A stretch of 64,000 nucleotides of DNA from Clostridium beijerinckii (GCF_036699995.1 NZ_CP144906.1:747501-811500); one strand, 5' to 3'; counted from the stretch's first letter, positions 18,914-27,169 are shown. The notes: generated by a model not told the origin, from the sequence alone. Program-made: numbers and translations.

Positions 18914-19348
18914 TTATATATAATTAAATTTTAATTTAACTATTTCAACTGGAACATTAAATTTACTAGCAATCTGGTTGATTGAATAACCATTTAATTC
19001 ACTTTCATCTATATGATAAATTGAGAATTCGGCTAAAAACACATTGGCTTCATATTCTATTTTCACCTTATTTAAATAGTTTGTTGCATTACTAAAAAAA
19101 CAATTACTTTTAGGGTGGAGAATAGCGTGTCCTAGTTCATGAATCAGAACAAAGTGTTGTTCTGATTCTGTAAGACAAGAATTAACAAAAATAACTTTGT
19201 TTCTTTTTATATACTTATACATCCCCCATATATCTAAAGGACAATAAATCACTTCAATATCTTCACTATATGCTATTGTTTTAGGATTATCGGTTTTATA
19301 TTTCTTCTTTAGTTTATTGACCGTTTCTTTTATATACTCTCTATTCAA
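18914..19348 (-). CDS. ImmA/IrrE-family metallopeptidase
   Basis: 144 residues. The zinc protease motif HELGHA (in LIHELGHAILHPK) is near residue 80. In ICEBs1 and many phages such proteins cut the adjacent repressor after DNA damage and so trigger induction. The gene lies 14 bases after the repressor gene on the same strand, as expected for that pair. A ribosome site (AAGGTGG) precedes the ATG. Confidence 0.88.
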   Translation of the reverse strand: MNREYIKETVNKLKKKYKTDNPKTIAYSEDIEVIYCPLDIWGMYKYIKRNKVIFVNSCLTESEQHFVLIHELGHAILHPKSNCFFSNATNYLNKVKIEYEANVFLAEFSIYHIDESELNGYSINQIASKFNVPVEIVKLKFNYI

Positions 19349-19362
19349 AATATACCGCCACC

Positions 19363-19791
19363 TTATTTTTTATATTTATTAGGTGTATATTTTTTCTTGT
19401 TTTTAATTTTTATTTGTTCAAGAGCTATATTCATAGCAGCTTCCATTAGATCTAAACCATCATCATCAAGTTCTACACCATTATAATATTTACCTTCATC
19501 TTTTTTATTTCTGAAATCATCAATTATATTTTTTAAATCGTTTTGAATATCTTTTTTATCTTTTTCTGTTAATTTTTCAGGATTAAATTTTCTATAAGCA
19601 CTTTTTCCTAATAAAAAATCAATAGTAACATCAAAAAAATCTGCTAATTTTTTTAATGAATCATTATCTGGCGAACGTCTATTTTGTTCCCACATACCAA
19701 TTGTACTAGGACTTATATTTAGTATTTTTGCTATAGCAGCTTGTGTCAAATTTTTTTCCTCTCTTAAAATTTTCAAATTATCGCCTAACAT
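19363..19791 (-). CDS. CI-like repressor, XRE helix-turn-helix
   Basis: 142 residues. An N-terminal XRE helix-turn-helix (LTQAAIAKILNISPSTIGMW, about 15-34) is followed by a charged linker and a short C-terminal region, without the LexA-type self-cleavage domain. Induction is therefore likely to depend on the ImmA-like protease encoded next to it. It faces a divergent Cro-like gene across a 150-base control region with four related dyads. AGGATT precedes the ATG. Confidence 0.88.
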   Translation of the reverse strand: MLGDNLKILREEKNLTQAAIAKILNISPSTIGMWEQNRRSPDNDSLKKLADFFDVTIDFLLGKSAYRKFNPEKLTEKDKKDIQNDLKNIIDDFRNKKDEGKYYNGVELDDDGLDLMEAAMNIALEQIKIKNKKKYTPNKYKK

Positions 19792-19821
19792 ATTAATCCT
19801 CCAATCTTTAAAATTATAGTA

Positions 19822-19924
19822 TCACAATATGTGTAGGTAATAAATAAATCACACAAAAAGTGTAAAAAAATATTGACAACACAAAACGTGTGATTTATAA
19901 TAAAAACATAAACACAAAGCGTGT
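19822..19924. promoter_or_regulatory. Lysogeny switch region with four operator dyads
   Basis: Four related sites: TCACAATATGTGT (19822-19834), ACACAAAAAGTGT (19851-19863), ACACAAAACGTGT (19879-19891) and ACACAAAGCGTGT (19912-19924). The consensus is ACAC-N5-GTGT. Centres are 29, 28 and 33 bases apart. The third sits between the -35 and -10 of the rightward promoter and the fourth just after its start. The first sits just upstream of the repressor gene, over a possible leftward TATAAT. The CI-like and Cro-like proteins are the likely ligands. Confidence 0.8.
19873..19901 (+). promoter_or_regulatory. Rightward early promoter (PR-like)
   Basis: TTGACA (19873-19878), exactly 17 bases, TATAAT (19896-19901): a perfect consensus promoter. 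The operator at 19879-19891 fills its spacer, so repressor binding should block it. It starts the Cro-like and replication genes. Confidence 0.9.
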
Positions 19925-19943
19925 GAAACGAGGTGATAAATTA

Positions 19944-20159
19944 ATGAATGAGTTTTTATTAAAATTCAGAAAAGAAAAAAAATTAACTCAGGAAGAATTT
20001 TCTGATTTACTAGGAATTACCTTAACATATTATTCCAAAATAGAATTAGGTCTTAGAAATCCTAGTTATAATTTTCTTAATAAATTCAAAAGTGCATTCC
20101 CAAATGCGTCAATAGATGATATTTTTTTTAGACAGTATGTACACGAAATGTGTAGCTGA
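19944..20159 (+). CDS. Cro-like XRE regulator
   Basis: 71 residues, a single XRE helix-turn-helix (LTQEEFSDLLGITLTYYSKI). First gene of the rightward operon, divergent from the CI-like gene, so Cro is the natural role. ATG 19944 is chosen because GAGGTGAT precedes it; the frame is open further upstream but that part overlaps the operators. Confidence 0.85.
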   Translation: MNEFLLKFRKEKKLTQEEFSDLLGITLTYYSKIELGLRNPSYNFLNKFKSAFPNASIDDIFFRQYVHEMCS

Positions 20160-20199
20160 ATTTATATTTACATTATATCTTTGAAAGAGGGGGAAATAC

Positions 20200-20691
20200 A
20201 TGTCCAAAAAAGCCACAAAAGCCATTGATAACATATTCTATAAAGCACGAATGGAAGCAGCAAAGTTCAATGATTCGCTAAATAGTAGAGAAGGTGCATC
20301 TGAGAAAATTGGCATAGATAGAACTAGATTAGCTCGTATAGAACTTGGAAGTCTAAATCCTTATCCAGAGGAAGTACTTCTAATTTCGGACACATACAAT
20401 GCTCCAGAGCTTTTAAATCATTATTGTTGCCATGAATGTCCAATAGGACAGCATATTGCAATACCAATTAATCAAGAAAATGTTGAAAATATTTATAAAC
20501 TTTCAATAAGTATTTTTAATTTGCTTGGTGCAGGCAATGAAATGAGTACAACCTTACTTGATGTTGTTGAGGATGGGAAAATAACAGAAGACGAAAAGCC
20601 ACAGGTGGATTATATAGTAGGAAATTTAAAAAAACTTTCTGGATTAACAAACGAATTAGTAATAGCTCTAGAAAAATTAGAAATTGAATAG
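20200..20691 (+). CDS. Phage XRE-family regulator with C-terminal extension
   Basis: 163 residues. The N-terminal helix-turn-helix (GASEKIGIDRTRLARIELG, about 31-49) is followed by a Cys/His segment (HYCCHECPIGQH) and a helical C-terminus. Second rightward gene, behind AAGAGGGGG. This two-domain type is common in clostridial prophages right after cro; its target is not known. The CCHEC segment may bind metal. Confidence 0.72.
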   Translation: MSKKATKAIDNIFYKARMEAAKFNDSLNSREGASEKIGIDRTRLARIELGSLNPYPEEVLLISDTYNAPELLNHYCCHECPIGQHIAIPINQENVENIYKLSISIFNLLGAGNEMSTTLLDVVEDGKITEDEKPQVDYIVGNLKKLSGLTNELVIALEKLEIE

Positions 20692-20707
20692 ATGTGGGGG
20701 ATGAAAT

Positions 20708-20881
20708 ATGGTAGGAGTTTTAAGAAGTACTTATGATAGAAAAACAGGCAAATGCTTAAGTCGAGAAATAATTGAAGTTTTAGACATGACTGATAAAGAA
20801 TTTTACGCACCAATAGTTGAAATTGAAGCAAAATGCATTATGGAAAAATTAGCAAAAGAAAGGAAAGAGAAAAATGTGTAA
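20708..20881 (+). CDS. Small phage protein, unknown
   Basis: 57 residues, starting MVGVLRSTYDRKTGKC, no recognised family. ATG preceded by GTGGGGGAT. Its last eight bases overlap the start of the next small gene, which supports real, coupled translation. Confidence 0.6.
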   Translation: MVGVLRSTYDRKTGKCLSREIIEVLDMTDKEFYAPIVEIEAKCIMEKLAKERKEKNV

Positions 20882-21017
20882 GATTAAATGTCCTCACTTT
20901 ATCCACAATAGCCATAAATTGCGTAGCAAAATTCTGGATAAAAAGAGTAGAAAAGTTCATTTAATTAAATTTTGTTGTGGAAATTATTCTAAATGCAAAA
21001 TATGTAAGGAGTGTTAG
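20874..21017 (+). CDS. Small cysteine-rich protein
   Basis: 47 residues with eight Cys: CKIKCPHF at the N-terminus and CCGNYSKCKICKEC at the C-terminus, plus His in HFIHNSHK. The pattern suggests a small zinc-binding fold. AGGAAAGAG lies just before the ATG. It overlaps the preceding gene, and its stop is directly followed by the next start. Function unknown. Confidence 0.6.
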   Translation: MCKIKCPHFIHNSHKLRSKILDKKSRKVHLIKFCCGNYSKCKICKEC

Positions 21018-21019
21018 AA

Positions 21020-21514
21020 ATGAAAAGAAATGAAGTTGAAAAAGTTTTTCAAGAACATGGATTGAATGATTATAGATTAACTTGTATTGAAGATCTAAAG
21101 AATTGTTTAGGTATAGATGCATTAGCAGTTAATGGATATGAGGATTTAACAGAAGAAAATAAAGAAATTTACACTAATTTTATTATTAATTTCTTTAATT
21201 CCATGGGAATGGATAAAAAGATGATTACAGTGCCAAAAGCTATAAATTATGTTGAGGAAATAGATTATGTAGCACCACATCCTGATGCAGAAGTTGATGA
21301 AGACTATAAGGATTGTTATGTAAGCATAGATACAAAAATAATTGTATTAAAAGCTGATGGAAGTAAAAAACAATTACACAAATATTCAGATAGTGAGTAT
21401 AAGAATTTAAAGCCTACAGAGCAGTATAGAAAGGAATATTTAAGATTCGCGTTCTTAGAGGGTAAGAGTAAAGTTTGGTTACATGTAACTCATGAAGGCA
21501 AACAATGGTACTAA
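21020..21514 (+). CDS. Phage protein, unknown
   Basis: 164 residues, acidic, no membrane segment, no domain recognised. ATG 21020 follows AAGGAG; the frame is open nine bases further but that would bury the ribosome site. It ends just before a hairpin (GAACCTT/AAGGTTC, 21523-21541). Confidence 0.6.
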   Translation: MKRNEVEKVFQEHGLNDYRLTCIEDLKNCLGIDALAVNGYEDLTEENKEIYTNFIINFFNSMGMDKKMITVPKAINYVEEIDYVAPHPDAEVDEDYKDCYVSIDTKIIVLKADGSKKQLHKYSDSEYKNLKPTEQYRKEYLRFAFLEGKSKVWLHVTHEGKQWY

Positions 21515-21522
21515 TAAAAAAA

Positions 21523-21592
21523 GAACCTTACATAAAGGTTCAATAAGTTTTGATTTACGTTCTTTGAGATGCGGATCACTACTCCGTATCTC
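21523..21592 (+). other. Two hairpins before the parM-like gene
   Basis: GAACCTT/AAGGTTC (21523-21541) and GAGATGCGGA/TCCGTATCTC (21566-21575 with 21583-21592, one G-U). They could attenuate transcription into the actin-like gene or form a partner-binding site. No direct iterons of a classic parC are seen. Confidence 0.4.
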
Positions 21593-21623
21593 CATTATAA
21601 ATTATTTGATTGGAGATGTAAAG

Positions 21624-22505
21624 ATGATAACAGTATTAGATTTAGGAAATAACAATATTAAGGGATTAACAGATATATGTGGTCCGATTAATTTTAGAAG
21701 TAATTTAAGTAGGGATTATGAAGCATATCCAGATGGATTTAATTATGTGCTTTTAGATGGACAATATACTTACTTTGAAAAGGGTACTTTTAGTAAGGAG
21801 TACATAAAAACTAATAAAGATTATAAGGCCCAATTATTATATGGAATAGCAAAATTAAATCCTGATGCAGATAGTATAGATACTAATTTAACTTTATTGC
21901 TGCCAATAAGTGAAATGGAGCATAAAGCAAAGTATGAGGATGAGTTAAAAAATAAGCAATTTAAATTTGCTGTTAAAGCTAACAAGAAAAAGGATATGAT
22001 CGTTAAGATAAAAGATGTTTTTGTAGTTCCAGAAGGATATGCAAGTTACTTTACATTGGATGATAAATTGAAGGCAAGTAATGTCTTAATTATAGATATT
22101 GGTGGGAGAACAACAAATGTAGTTGCAATGGATTATGGAAAGCCACAAACATTAAACACTTATAAGATTGGTATTTTAGATTTTTATTCAAAGCTTAAGC
22201 TCCTAAATGAGGACAAACAGTATAAGCTAGAGGATATTGAAAAAGCGATTCAAAGAGGTGATATTAAGGTGTCTCAAAAGGATTTAGCAGTATTCGCAAA
22301 TGATGTGATAAATGAGATTAGCTTAGCAGTTAATATAAATCATTACAATGTAGCTTTTACTGGTGGAGGTTCTTTAGTTATAGCTGACATAGTAAAAAAT
22401 AATTTGCCTAAACAATGTAGCGTTCTAGATAATGCTTTGTATTCAAATATAAATGGAGCATTAGCAGTTAGTAAGCAAATTTGGAGCGATAAGAGCAATG
22501 GCTAA
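21624..22505 (+). CDS. ParM-like actin ATPase
   Basis: 293 residues. Actin-fold signatures: phosphate loop VLDLGNNNIKG (4-14), second phosphate loop LIIDIGGRTTNVV (about 156-168) and adenosine motif AFTGGGSLV (about 247-255). ParM-type proteins form filaments that separate plasmids, or move phage DNA in some prophages. ATG 21624 follows TTGGAG; the longer open frame has no ribosome site. A small basic gene overlaps its end by eight bases, in the position of a ParR adaptor. A segregation gene pair in an integrated prophage is notable. Confidence 0.85.
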   Translation: MITVLDLGNNNIKGLTDICGPINFRSNLSRDYEAYPDGFNYVLLDGQYTYFEKGTFSKEYIKTNKDYKAQLLYGIAKLNPDADSIDTNLTLLLPISEMEHKAKYEDELKNKQFKFAVKANKKKDMIVKIKDVFVVPEGYASYFTLDDKLKASNVLIIDIGGRTTNVVAMDYGKPQTLNTYKIGILDFYSKLKLLNEDKQYKLEDIEKAIQRGDIKVSQKDLAVFANDVINEISLAVNINHYNVAFTGGGSLVIADIVKNNLPKQCSVLDNALYSNINGALAVSKQIWSDKSNG

Positions 22506-22869
22506 AGGGGTTAGAAAAACTATAATACTTAATGAAAATAATCCAAAAGAGAAATTAATTTTAGATGAATTAGGCAAGCAATACAATTATTCGGAGTTTA
22601 TAAAGGATGCACTTTTTTCTTATATAAAAAATAACAATATTTTACATGATGATAATTTAATGATAAATGAATTATCACACAATGATAATAAGATGGTAAT
22701 TCAATTACCACATGATGATAATGAAGTGATAACACAATTATCAAATAATGATAATAACAATTTTTTTATAGATATAAGCAATGTGTCTGATACAGAACTA
22801 AAAATTGATACAGATGAATCAGAAAATCCAAGTCAAAATGCTCTAGATTTTCTTAAAAATAATTTTTGA
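22498..22869 (+). CDS. ParR-like DNA-binding partner with C-terminal repeats
   Basis: 123 residues. The basic N-terminal half (KGVRKTIILNENNPKEKLIL, YNYSEFIKDALFSYIKN) has the pattern of ribbon-helix-helix proteins. The C-terminal half holds about four copies of an 11-residue Asp/Asn-rich unit (for example NDNKMVIQLPH, DDNEVITQLSN). ParR proteins bind a centromere and cap ParM filaments through the C-terminus, which fits position and layout. The family assignment is by context, not by strong sequence match. Confidence 0.6.
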   Translation: MAKGVRKTIILNENNPKEKLILDELGKQYNYSEFIKDALFSYIKNNNILHDDNLMINELSHNDNKMVIQLPHDDNEVITQLSNNDNNNFFIDISNVSDTELKIDTDESENPSQNALDFLKNNF

Positions 22870-22883
22870 AAGGAGATAGCAAT

Positions 22884-23600
22884 ATGAATTATATGTTTGA
22901 TTCTAATGTGGCTGAAATAGTTGGTGTGGACGGAGCAGTTATGTTGCAGAATATTAGTTTTTGGATAGAAAAAAATAAGGCTAATAATAAGCATTTTTAT
23001 GATGATAGCTATTGGACGTATAATACCGTAAATGCTTTTGAAAAATTATTTCCTTTTTGGTCTAAAAAGCAGATATCAAGAATCCTAAAAAATTTAATAG
23101 AAGGTGGATATTTGATTGATGGGAATTATAACAAGTTAAACTACGATAGAACTAAGTGGTATGCAATTACCCAAAAGGGATATTCCATTTTACCAAATGG
23201 GAAAATGGAAGTTACCAAAGAGGAAATTCCAAATGACCAAACAGGGGAACCTATACCAGATATAAACACATATATAAACACAGATATATATATACCAGGT
23301 GATGAAGAAGAGATTTGGAATATGTATCCTAACAAAAGGGGAAAGGCTCAAGCTATTAAAAAAATACCTAGTATATTAAAAAAGTATGGTAAAGACCAAT
23401 TATCTAGATGTGTTGAAAGATATTCTAATGAGGTTAAGGGAAAAGAAAGTCAATTCATTCTTAATGGATCAACATTTTTTAATGGCAGGTTTGAGGATTA
23501 CTTAGATAATAATTACAAATCTGATACAGCTATCGATATCAAAGGTAATATTGAACCAAAGACAGTAGAAATAGATAAGTCGAAGTTAGGAGATTTGTAG
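22884..23600 (+). CDS. Phage replication initiator (winged-helix, DnaD-like module)
   Basis: 238 residues. The N-terminal half (WTYNTVNAFEKLFPFWSKKQ, ISRILKNLIEGGYL) is a winged-helix type seen in phage replisome organisers. The C-terminal part, EEIWNMYPNKRGKAQAIKK to NGSTFFNGRFEDYL, is a module common in phage helicase-loader/initiator proteins. It directly precedes dnaB with one base between. ATG 22884 follows AAAGGAG. It likely opens the phage origin and recruits DnaB. Confidence 0.8.
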   Translation: MNYMFDSNVAEIVGVDGAVMLQNISFWIEKNKANNKHFYDDSYWTYNTVNAFEKLFPFWSKKQISRILKNLIEGGYLIDGNYNKLNYDRTKWYAITQKGYSILPNGKMEVTKEEIPNDQTGEPIPDINTYINTDIYIPGDEEEIWNMYPNKRGKAQAIKKIPSILKKYGKDQLSRCVERYSNEVKGKESQFILNGSTFFNGRFEDYLDNNYKSDTAIDIKGNIEPKTVEIDKSKLGDL

Positions 23601-23601
23601 T

Positions 23602-24921
23602 ATGGAAATTCTAGATAGGATGTTACCTAATAACATCGATGCAGAACAAGCAATCATTGGATGCATAATGAGCAATGCAGATAAATTACTAGAAGTAGAA
23701 TTAATATTACTACCAGAAGACTTTTATGTTGATAAGCACAAGAAAATCTATGAAGTAGTAATATCACTTTTCAACCGAAGTATTGGAACAGATCTAGTTA
23801 CAGTATTAGAGGAAATGAGGAAAAAGAACTTACTTGATAAGTGCGGTGGTGTGACTTATGTAACAGAGTTAGCAACTTCATATTTTGAAAGCATTAATAT
23901 TAAAACATATGCAAATATAGTTAAGGAAAAAGCAAATAGACGAAGATTAATTAAAGCAAGTAAAAGCCTTTTAGAAGGAGCTTATGAAGCAGAAGACATT
24001 AAGAGTGTTATTGATAATACTGAAAATGATTTATATCAAATATCTAGTAATCAAAATAAAAATGATTTTGTTCCAATTGATAAAGCTGTAGAGAAAGCAT
24101 TTATCAATTTAGAGAAAAGATTCAATAATGGTGGAGATTTAATTGGACTATCAAGTGGATTTCAGGATTTAGATAAAATTACATGCGGATTGATAAAAAA
24201 GGATTTTGTAATAATAGCAGCAAGACCATCAATGGGTAAAACAGCTCTTGCACTAAACATAGGACAAGCAGCCTCCAAAGATGCAAGTGTAGCTATATTC
24301 TCATTGGAAATGTCTAATGATCAGTTAACAGATAGATTACTATCAGCTAAATGCTTAATTGAATATTTAAAAGTTAAAACTGGTCAATTGAATGACAAGG
24401 AGTTTGAGGATATTTCTATTGGAGCTAATGATTTAATGACAAGAAAACTGGTTTTGGATGATACAACAACTCTTTTAAGTGATATAAAAGCTAAATGTAG
24501 AAAGCTAAAAATACAAAAGGGCCTAGATGTTGTAATAATAGATTATTTACAGCTAATAAGAACTACACTGAAAACATCAAGTAGAGAGCAGGAAGTATCA
24601 AATATTTCAAGAGAGCTTAAGGCACTAGCTAAGGAATTAGATATTACTATGATTGCTTTATCTCAGTTATCAAGAGCTCCAGAACAAAGAGCGGATCATA
24701 GACCGATTTTATCTGATTTAAGAGAATCAGGATCTATAGAACAGGATGCAGATGTAATTCATTTTCTCTATAGAGATGAGTATTACAACAAAGAAACGGA
24801 AGATAAAAACATTGCGGAAGTTATTACAGCTAAGAATCGTAATGGACAAACAACCACTACTAAACTTGCATGGTTAGGGCAATTTCAGAGATTTGGTTCT
24901 CTAGATGTTATAAGGAGGTAG
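23602..24921 (+). CDS. dnaB: Phage replicative DNA helicase (DnaB)
   Basis: 439 residues, close to bacterial DnaB. N-terminal domain (NNIDAEQAIIGCIM), then the RecA-type ATPase: Walker A ARPSMGKT (about residue 210), Walker B VVIIDYLQLI, and DLRESGSIEQDAD. It unwinds DNA at the fork as a hexamer. It directly follows the initiator gene. It differs from the host copy by context only; the host gene is not in view. Confidence 0.94.
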   Translation: MEILDRMLPNNIDAEQAIIGCIMSNADKLLEVELILLPEDFYVDKHKKIYEVVISLFNRSIGTDLVTVLEEMRKKNLLDKCGGVTYVTELATSYFESINIKTYANIVKEKANRRRLIKASKSLLEGAYEAEDIKSVIDNTENDLYQISSNQNKNDFVPIDKAVEKAFINLEKRFNNGGDLIGLSSGFQDLDKITCGLIKKDFVIIAARPSMGKTALALNIGQAASKDASVAIFSLEMSNDQLTDRLLSAKCLIEYLKVKTGQLNDKEFEDISIGANDLMTRKLVLDDTTTLLSDIKAKCRKLKIQKGLDVVIIDYLQLIRTTLKTSSREQEVSNISRELKALAKELDITMIALSQLSRAPEQRADHRPILSDLRESGSIEQDADVIHFLYRDEYYNKETEDKNIAEVITAKNRNGQTTTTKLAWLGQFQRFGSLDVIRR

Positions 24922-24926
24922 AGCAA

Positions 24927-25082
24927 ATGGAGAATAAGAATGAAATTATAGATAAGGTTGTTAAAGCATATTTCGAAAAGCCGGATAAAACTTTGGAAGA
25001 AATTTTTAAGGAATATACAAAAGGCTTTTCGGATGATAAGACAAGAGCTTTTTATAAAAAAATAAAAGAAATAGTAAATTGA
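24927..25082 (+). CDS. Small phage protein, unknown
   Basis: 51 residues, charged and helical (PDKTLEEIFKEYTKGF). TAAGGAGG lies just before the ATG, overlapping the dnaB stop. No family recognised. Confidence 0.55.
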   Translation: MENKNEIIDKVVKAYFEKPDKTLEEIFKEYTKGFSDDKTRAFYKKIKEIVN

Positions 25083-25196
25083 AGTACTTGCAGGACTAGG
25101 AGCGTTGGCAGGGGTTACGAATTGTTAATGTTAAGGTTACTGCAATAAAAAAATATACAAGGGGAGCAATCCTCTTGTAGTAAATAAGGTGTAAGC

Positions 25197-25433
25197 ATGG
25201 ATATTAAGATAGATAAAACAATTGAATATAAATTCCTAGAAGCATGGGAAAAAGGAATAGATGATAAAAATGTGATAATTACTAGCAAAAAAAGTGGCGA
25301 AAGCTACAGAATTGATATATCAGAAAAGCAGAATAAATTAAAGTTTTATAATCCAGTAATAGCTAATTGGCAGTCATGCACCTATGTGTTACCAGAAGAG
25401 ATATTTGATGTGTGGTATGTGACCGCAGTATAG
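25197..25433 (+). CDS. Phage protein, unknown
   Basis: 78 residues, single domain, no signal or membrane segment; ends in WYVTAV. Preceded by TAAGGTG and, 20 bases further up, by a hairpin (ACAAGGGGA/TCCTCTTGT). No family recognised. Confidence 0.6.
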   Translation: MDIKIDKTIEYKFLEAWEKGIDDKNVIITSKKSGESYRIDISEKQNKLKFYNPVIANWQSCTYVLPEEIFDVWYVTAV

Positions 25434-25451
25434 GGGGAAGGAGTAACAATT

Positions 25452-25964
25452 ATGAGTAATAATATAAAAGATTTACTAGTAGCAAACGGATATGGATTTT
25501 ATACAGCAGCATCATGTAGAGAAACTGGCCTGCCTATGTTAGATGGTGGAAGTTATAAAAAATATGCTGATAAATGGTTATCAGCGTCAAGGTGTAAAAG
25601 AATAAGGCAACCAGTTAAGGAAGATGAAGAGCCAGTTGCATTTTATAGATGCCAAAAGGGATATTGCTCTTTATATAACAGAGAAAATACGGAAGTCAAA
25701 AATTTATTAGAATATGTAACTCAATATCAATTAGATATAATGAGACATTGTGTTGGTATAGGAAGAAAAAATAAACCATATAGAAATTATTTTTTTACTC
25801 AGGAAACAGATAAAGATTGGAATGAATTAGTTCAAAAAGGCTTAGCTGAAAAAGGCACTAATCATCCAAATAATGATGAATGTATTTACTTTTGGTTAAG
25901 CAAGCAAGGACTAGAATTAATTCTTGGAAGATCAGTAAGTGATAAATTTTATAAAGAGCTATAA
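25452..25964 (+). CDS. Phage protein, unknown, Cys-containing
   Basis: 170 residues, with five Cys spread over the first 120 residues (for example RCKRIRQ, FYRCQKGYC, MRHCVGIG). It ends in an apparent helical tail. GGGGGAAGGAG precedes the ATG. This type recurs in clostridial prophage early regions but I know no function. Confidence 0.6.
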   Translation: MSNNIKDLLVANGYGFYTAASCRETGLPMLDGGSYKKYADKWLSASRCKRIRQPVKEDEEPVAFYRCQKGYCSLYNRENTEVKNLLEYVTQYQLDIMRHCVGIGRKNKPYRNYFFTQETDKDWNELVQKGLAEKGTNHPNNDECIYFWLSKQGLELILGRSVSDKFYKEL

Positions 25965-25990
25965 GCAAAAAATATATATGGAGGGAGATC

Positions 25991-26365
25991 ATGATAAAAC
26001 AATTAATTGCTAAAGTTAAAGAAAATGCTACAGATGATTGGAACTTAGTAGCTGGATTAGAGATAGCAGTTATTGAGCTACAAGAAAATTCAAATGAATT
26101 TTTGGTATTAAGACCTATTCAATTAGATCAAATGGAGAAATTCTTTAAAGTAATGCATGAAACTTTTGGTAAAAACGAATTCTATGAAGATTATGATTAT
26201 TTCGTATGTTATGCAGTCAGTGAAGATTGTGACGATATTCTATTAACAATCACTAAGGAAAATATAGAGGAATTAAGACAAGCCACTAAAAAAGACGTAT
26301 CAATTCATAATAAAAATTTAGAGATGTTAAAGAAAAATCATAATTGGTATAAATATAAAAATTGA
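25991..26365 (+). CDS. Phage protein, unknown
   Basis: 124 residues, acidic, soluble; GGAGGGAG precedes the ATG. No family recognised. It is followed by an AATGCGTAAAGTGTAGA stretch that recurs in altered form after the next gene (26713), suggesting a duplicated intergenic segment. Confidence 0.6.
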   Translation: MIKQLIAKVKENATDDWNLVAGLEIAVIELQENSNEFLVLRPIQLDQMEKFFKVMHETFGKNEFYEDYDYFVCYAVSEDCDDILLTITKENIEELRQATKKDVSIHNKNLEMLKKNHNWYKYKN

Positions 26366-26406
26366 TTGTAATAATGCGTAAAGTGTAGAGTTAAGGAGTA
26401 AAAGGA

Positions 26407-26715
26407 ATGAGTGCTAAAAACATTGAGGTTAGAAAACTACTAAATGAAATGACCAAAGAGGAATTAGTTGACTGTATTATCAGCAATAATGCTTATTTTT
26501 GTATTAGTAAAGATGGTGGAATTTCAACAGCTAGACATTATTTAATTACAGCATTATTAAATAGATTAGAGAAAATAAATAAAATTGATACTGGAGATAT
26601 AACAAAAGCCAAAAACAGAAAAGAAATTATAGATATTATTGAAGCTGATAGAAAGAACCGTAAGAAATGGGAGGATATTAATAAAAGAATTGAACAATTA
26701 ATGAAGAGTAAATAA
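26407..26715 (+). CDS. Phage protein, unknown
   Basis: 102 residues, rich in Lys/Glu, predicted helical (MTKEELVDCIIS; the tail KKWEDINKRIEQLMKSK). AAGGAG precedes the ATG. Last rightward gene before a short leftward insertion. No family recognised. Confidence 0.6.
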   Translation: MSAKNIEVRKLLNEMTKEELVDCIISNNAYFCISKDGGISTARHYLITALLNRLEKINKIDTGDITKAKNRKEIIDIIEADRKNRKKWEDINKRIEQLMKSK

Positions 26716-26771
26716 TGCACAAAGTGTAGAAAGTGTGTATTACATTAAATACAAACAAAAAATATTGTGTT

Positions 26772-26796
26772 AATAAAAATAGCACTAAAAAGTGCC
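26772..26796 (-). terminator. Terminator of the leftward secreted-protein gene
   Basis: On the minus strand GGCACT and AGTGCT form a short stem followed by ATTTTTATT. It lies 50 bases beyond the stop of the leftward gene. Confidence 0.5.
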
Positions 26797-26845
26797 ATTG
26801 AAGTAAAAGGATATTAATTTTAAATACTGTAATTAGTATTAATAT

Positions 26846-27169
26846 TTATTGAGTACTTGCACGTGTAATCGCTATTTCCCCACTACCAACTATAGCAATT
26901 AGATCTCCATTTTTAATAGTTCCTAGATTGATAATTTCATCTAGTGTATCAAATCTTTTATAAAATTTCTGGTTTCCATTAGAATCAATTATAAATAAAC
27001 TTGTAACATTATTTGGAGTTACAAGCTTAGCTGTAGCATCAAAAGATTGAATTCCGGAAATGTTGTATACACCTTGCTTATAAGAATCAAATGTAAAAAT
27101 TGCTTGTGCAACTTCTGTAAAAAGAATTGTGGATAGTAAAAAAGATATTAAGAACTTTTTAATATTCAA
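26846..27169 (-). CDS. Small secreted protein, leftward in the early region
   Basis: About 107 residues. A clear signal peptide (NIKKFLISFLLSTILFTEVAQA) has a likely cut after AQA; the mature part has no Cys and no known fold. TTG 27169 is chosen because AGGAGG sits 8 bases upstream on the minus strand; an upstream ATG would bury that site. It runs against all its neighbours and has its own terminator: the pattern of a moron, a gene expressed from the lysogen. Function unknown. Confidence 0.65.
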   Translation of the reverse strand: MNIKKFLISFLLSTILFTEVAQAIFTFDSYKQGVYNISGIQSFDATAKLVTPNNVTSLFIIDSNGNQKFYKRFDTLDEIINLGTIKNGDLIAIVGSGEIAITRASTQ

